Assembly (NCBI GenBank): GCA_020441345.1
Contig: JAGRMK010000228.1
Coordinates: 1 to 7,641, forward strand
DNA: 7,641 nucleotides
From: Paracoccaceae bacterium
GTDB lineage: Bacteria > Pseudomonadota > Alphaproteobacteria > Rhodobacterales > Rhodobacteraceae
Direction of reading: 5' to 3'
Part shown: positions 5,236 through 7,641 of the stretch, piece after piece
How positions within the stretch are numbered: the first letter of the stretch is position 1
How the letters are laid out: every line of letters begins with the position of its first letter
Notes under the pieces: generated by a model
Seen by the model: only the letters and a program-made list of their open reading frames with translations
Told to the model about the DNA's origin: nothing
Database searches by the model: none
Program-made: the position numbers and the translations under genes

Positions 5236-6096
5236 TCAGATCGCCGCCTTGCGGACCTCATCGAGATAGATCTCGCGCAGCCGCACCGCCACCGGGCCCG
5301 GCTTTCCGCCGCCCAGCGCCACGCCGTCGATTTCCACCACCGGCATGACAAAGGTGCTGGCCGAGGTTACGAAAGCCTCGTCGGCATCTTGCGCCTCGGC
5401 GATGGTGAAGGCGCGTTCCTCGACCTCCATCTGTGCCTCACGGGCAAAGCGCAGCACCGCGGCGCGGGTGATCCCGTGCAGGATGTCGTTCGACAATTGC
5501 CGCGTGATGATCTTGCCGCCCTTGACGATATAGGCGTTGTTGCTGGTGCCTTCGGTCACCGCGCCATCCTCGACCAGCCAGGCATCGTCGCAGCCCGCCT
5601 TCTTGGCCGCCATCTTGCCCAGAGACGGATACAGCAACTGCACGGTCTTGATGTCGCGCCGCGCCCAGCGCTGATCCTCGATAGAAATCACCTTGATCCC
5701 CTGCTTCGCCGCCGGGCTGTCGGCCAGACCCGGCTTGTTCTGCGTGAACAGCACCACGGTCGGCGGCGTGTCGGCGGGCGGGAACGCGAAATCGCGGTCC
5801 CCCGGCGCGCCGCGCGTTACCTGCAAATAGACCAGCCCCTCGTCGATGCCGTTTTCGGTCACCAGCTGGCGGTGGATCGCCAGCCAATCCTCCCGGTTCA
5901 GCGGGTTGCGGATTTCCAGCTCGTCCAGCGACCGTTGCAGGCGCACCAGATGCCCGTCGAAGTCGATCAGCTTGCCACCCAACACGCTCGTCACCTCATA
6001 GACACCGTCCGCCATCAGGAACGCGCGGTCAAAGATCGAGACCGTGGCCTGATCTTCGGGCAGGTAGTCGCCATTGACATAGACGGTGCGGGGCAT
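5236..6096 (-). CDS. dat: D-amino-acid aminotransferase (PLP fold type IV)
   Basis: A 286-residue cytoplasmic class IV aminotransferase, best matched to D-amino-acid transaminase (EC 2.6.1.21), which moves amino groups between D-amino acids and 2-oxo acids, for example D-Ala and D-Glu. FDRAFLMADGVYEV (22-35) includes the Tyr matching Bacillus Tyr31. The PLP lysine is K150 in RRDIKTVQLL, the cofactor-binding Glu is E182 in GAVTEGTSNN, and HGITR (207-211) and FVTSAST (242-248) are typical of the fold. The carboxylate-trap segment VTRGAPGDRDFAFP (93-106) keeps an Arg but lacks the His of the Bacillus enzyme (RxH), so substrate range may differ. AAAGGAGAAC (6101-6110) is a strong ribosome site. 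It lies 75 bp downstream of the membrane-protein gene on the same strand and ends 13 bp from the convergent RTX stop. A branched-chain or 4-amino-4-deoxychorismate enzyme is less likely. Confidence 0.87.
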   Translation of the reverse strand: MPRTVYVNGDYLPEDQATVSIFDRAFLMADGVYEVTSVLGGKLIDFDGHLVRLQRSLDELEIRNPLNREDWLAIHRQLVTENGIDEGLVYLQVTRGAPGDRDFAFPPADTPPTVVLFTQNKPGLADSPAAKQGIKVISIEDQRWARRDIKTVQLLYPSLGKMAAKKAGCDDAWLVEDGAVTEGTSNNAYIVKGGKIITRQLSNDILHGITRAAVLRFAREAQMEVEERAFTIAEAQDADEAFVTSASTFVMPVVEIDGVALGGGKPGPVAVRLREIYLDEVRKAAI

Positions 6097-6171
6097 GCGC
6101 GTTCTCCTTTGGTTGCCCGGGGTTTCTGCGGCGAAGGATGCGCGCCGTCAAGTCCGGGCAGACCGGCGTGT
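6097..6171 (-). other. Spacer between membrane protein and aminotransferase genes
   Basis: These 75 bp separate two same-strand genes. On the minus strand TTGACG (6151 to 6146) followed 17 bp later by CAGAAA could be an internal promoter. TGCCCGG (6114-6120) and CCGGGCA (6154-6160) form an inverted repeat over a 33-base loop. GTTGCCCGGGG at 6112-6122 also occurs at 2925-2935 in the RTX hairpin region. Confidence 0.3.
6101..6110 (-). promoter_or_regulatory. Ribosome binding site of the aminotransferase
   Basis: Read on the minus strand this is AAAGGAGAAC, four bases before the ATG at 6094-6096. It is the strongest start signal on the right side. Confidence 0.8.
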
Positions 6172-6426
6172 TCACGATCCCAGCATCCCCGCCACCATCG
6201 CCCCCAGTGCAACCAGATGGATCAGCATGATCGCCCGATCGTTCCACAGCACGCCAACCGCGAGCCAGCCGGTCAGGCCAGCCAAGAAAAGATACAGGTT
6301 CATCGGCGTCCAGCCAAAGGCCGTGGCAGAGTATCCGGCGATCTGGATTACCGACGCGATCCATTTCAAGGCAAAGGCAAGGCGCTGCATCTCAAGGCTG
6401 CGGTGTGTCGGATTAGCAGTAGTCAT
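6172..6426 (-). CDS. Small three-helix inner-membrane protein (DUF6552/SemiSWEET-like)
   Basis: An 84-residue protein with three predicted membrane helices: about residues 17-37 (KWIASVIQIAGYSATAFG region), 42-61 (NLYLFLAGLTGWLAVGVLW) and 64-82. The ATG at 6424-6426 is preferred over the one at 6439-6441 because GGAGA lies just upstream of it and no ribosome site precedes the longer form. GWLAVGVLWNDRAIMLIHLV recalls the second-to-third helix junction of SemiSWEET sugar transporters (W, G, ND, then a polar third helix), but the PQ motif is absent. I recall similar proteins in Rhodobacterales under a domain-of-unknown-function name (DUF6552), which I cannot verify here. Likely first gene of an operon with the aminotransferase and divergent from the LysR gene. 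Transport of a small molecule is a guess. Confidence 0.8.
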   Translation of the reverse strand: MTTANPTHRSLEMQRLAFALKWIASVIQIAGYSATAFGWTPMNLYLFLAGLTGWLAVGVLWNDRAIMLIHLVALGAMVAGMLGS

Positions 6427-6511
6427 TGTCTTGTCTCCCATGCGATTGATCGCGATCCGCAGCCATATTTATTGGCTTCTCTGGCCATCAAGAAGCGCCT
6501 ATCCTGCGCGC
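6427..6511. promoter_or_regulatory. Divergent promoter/operator region, membrane protein / LysR
   Basis: This 85-bp spacer must contain both promoters and, by LysR habit, the regulator's own binding site. A perfect palindrome GATCGCGATC lies at 6448-6457, within a larger TGCG...CGCA frame (6441-6461). A TATCCT hexamer at 6500-6505, seven bases before the LysR ATG, could be a -10 for a leaderless transcript, which would fit the lack of a clear ribosome site there. Confidence 0.45.
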
Positions 6512-7447
6512 ATGAGTGTAGATAATCTATCGAACCACACGCCCCGCCTCCCGTCTCTGAACGGGCTGCGGGCTTTCGAGGCGGCGGGTCGTCACCTGAG
6601 TTTCCGTGCCGCCGCGCAGGACTTGGGCGTGACGCAGGGCGCAGTCGCGCAACAGGTGCGCGCGCTCGAGGCCGATCTCGGTCTTGCGCTGTTCACGCGC
6701 CACGCGCGCGGCCTCACGCTGACTGCGCCGGGCCGCGCCTATCACGCCCAGGTCGCAAGCGCCTTCGCCACGCTGATCGCCGCGACGCAAACGCTGAAGC
6801 CCGTGGCGCGCGCGGTGACACTCAGCGTCACCGCCAGCTTCGCAGCCCGCTGGCTGATCCCCAATCTCGACGATTTCACCCGCCGGCACCCGGAAATCGA
6901 CCTGCGCATCGTCGCAACGGACACGGTGCTCAGCTTTCACGCCGACGGCATCGATCTGGCCATCCGGTTCGGCCAGCCCCCCTTCGGTGCCAGCCTCGAT
7001 TCGCAATTGCTGTTCGTCAATGACCTGATCGCCGTGGCCGCGCCATCAGTGGCGGACGGGGGCCTGACGGCCCAGGCGATCCCCCGGCACGTCCTGCTGC
7101 ACGACAGCCTCAACCTCTGGCCCGGCTTTCTGCGCGACGCGCTGCACATCGCGCAACCGCCCTCTGGGCGCAATCTGCGCTTCAGCCAGATCACCCTGGC
7201 CCTCGATGCCGCGATCGAAGGCCAGGGGATAGCCCTGGGCGCGCATTTCATGGTCGCGCCCGAGATCGCCCGCGGCCGCCTGGTCCAGGTCCATCCACAA
7301 TGCCTGCACGATCCGCGCGGCTACTACCTGCTCAGCCGGCGCGGCGCCATCGGCCCCGCCGCCGCGACCGTGCGCGACTGGCTGATCCGCGCCGCCGCTT
7401 ATCCCCAGAGTCCCGCGTCGGGCGGATGCACCCCTGCCTCGTCGTAA
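6512..7447 (+). CDS. LysR-family transcriptional regulator (GcvA-like)
   Basis: A 311-residue LysR-type regulator of usual family length. The winged helix-turn-helix covers about residues 14-74, with LRAFEAAGRHLSFRAAAQDLGV and TQGAVAQQVRALE giving the recognition helix and LFTRHARGLTLT the wing. The effector-binding domain spans about 100-295, with ARWLIPNLDDF, GIDLAIRFG and IEGQGIALG, all typical of the GcvA subgroup. The ATG at 6512 lacks a good ribosome site but gives the usual short N-terminal lead; longer in-frame extensions run into non-LysR composition. It probably controls the divergent membrane-protein/aminotransferase genes. The effector cannot be read from sequence; an amino acid or a murein-derived compound is a reasonable guess. 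Its last 49 bp overlap the convergent epimerase gene. Confidence 0.93.
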   Translation: MSVDNLSNHTPRLPSLNGLRAFEAAGRHLSFRAAAQDLGVTQGAVAQQVRALEADLGLALFTRHARGLTLTAPGRAYHAQVASAFATLIAATQTLKPVARAVTLSVTASFAARWLIPNLDDFTRRHPEIDLRIVATDTVLSFHADGIDLAIRFGQPPFGASLDSQLLFVNDLIAVAAPSVADGGLTAQAIPRHVLLHDSLNLWPGFLRDALHIAQPPSGRNLRFSQITLALDAAIEGQGIALGAHFMVAPEIARGRLVQVHPQCLHDPRGYYLLSRRGAIGPAAATVRDWLIRAAAYPQSPASGGCTPASS

Positions 7448-7641
7448 CGCAACGGCATGGCGCGGTCCTCGGCCAGCAATAGTGGACCGTCCAGATCCGT
7501 CACCACCGCTCCCTGCGCCACCAGAACCGCAGGCGCCATCGCCAGCGAGGTGCCGACCATGCAGCCGACCATCACCGAGTAGCCATCCGCGCGCGCCGCC
7601 GCACGCAGCGCCAGCGCCTCGGTCAGCCCGCCGGTCTTGTC
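7399..7641 (-). CDS. Dipeptide epimerase / DgcA-type racemase, C-terminal 80 residues
   Basis: Only the last 80 codons are in the window; the start lies beyond the right edge. The fragment opens DKTGGLTEAL, carrying the second catalytic-lysine motif of enolase-superfamily L-Ala-D/L-Glu epimerases. It continues with MVGCMVGTSLAMAP and DLDGPLLLAEDR, whose Asp-x-Asp pair is the motif known in dipeptide epimerases to bind the substrate alpha-amino group. These enzymes epimerise Ala-Glu dipeptides in murein-peptide recycling. A related marine and roseobacter enzyme, DgcA, is described as an N-acetyl-glutamate racemase for D-Glu catabolism, and the fragment cannot separate the two. The stop (TAA) is at 7399-7401, inside the convergent LysR gene. 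The homologous chain ends near LRYDEAG, so the final dozen residues may be a lineage-specific tail. Confidence 0.88.
   Translation of the reverse strand, partial: DKTGGLTEALALRAAARADGYSVMVGCMVGTSLAMAPAVLVAQGAVVTDLDGPLLLAEDRAMPLRYDEAGVHPPDAGLWG

Noticed and set aside
6086..6511. N-terminal extension of the LysR protein by 142 residues
   Set aside because: It would run through the divergent promoter region and antisense to the membrane-protein gene; LysR proteins begin close to their DNA-binding helix.
5212..6525. A 437-codon plus-strand open frame over the aminotransferase and membrane-protein genes
   Set aside because: It is antisense to two recognisable genes and rich in His, Arg and Gln as expected for a shadow frame.

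Overview
The window looks like chromosomal DNA from a GC-rich alphaproteobacterium, most likely Rhodobacterales (the Roseobacter/Paracoccus group). This rests on strong GC codon bias, TTGAC-type promoter motifs and the gene content: a DUF1244 protein next to pyruvate kinase, RTX-only calcium-binding proteins, and a small three-helix membrane protein of a type I associate with this order. No tRNA, rRNA, CRISPR array, insertion sequence or attachment site was seen.

Layout. Positions 1-767 (minus) hold the N-terminal half of pyruvate kinase, cut by the window edge. A 201-bp divergent spacer separates it from a DUF1244 gene (969-1283, plus). After a 258-bp spacer with a probable promoter come three plus-strand genes for RTX (glycine/aspartate nonapeptide, calcium-binding beta-roll) proteins: 1542-2882, 3056-4204 and 4260-5222. 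They share one plan: a short uncharged hydrophobic N-terminus, an acidic linker, a beta-roll array and a type I secretion-like C-terminal domain. They differ in the architecture of the roll. A strong perfect hairpin and a second promoter-like block separate the first from the second; the second and third are only 55 bp apart and probably co-transcribed. The third converges on a minus-strand pair: a PLP fold-type IV D-amino-acid aminotransferase (5236-6096) and, upstream of it, a three-helix membrane protein (6172-6426). A GcvA-like LysR regulator (6512-7447, plus) diverges from that pair. Its 3' end overlaps the 3' end of a convergent enolase-superfamily dipeptide epimerase / DgcA-type racemase gene (7399 to beyond the right edge).

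How the parts may work together. The right third may be a D-amino-acid or murein-peptide salvage neighbourhood: an epimerase acting on Ala-Glu dipeptides or N-acyl-glutamate, an aminotransferase acting on D-Ala/D-Glu-type substrates, a small membrane protein and a LysR regulator. The middle is an accessory secreted-protein cluster. No exporter (ABC ATPase, membrane fusion protein or TolC-like) is present, so secretion would rely on proteins encoded elsewhere. The most unusual material is in the RTX cluster: a conserved N-terminal hydrophobic segment with no Lys or Arg, 35 consecutive nonapeptides without an indel in the first protein with an aromatic ladder, 15-residue compound repeats in the second and third, and a lone cysteine in the third.
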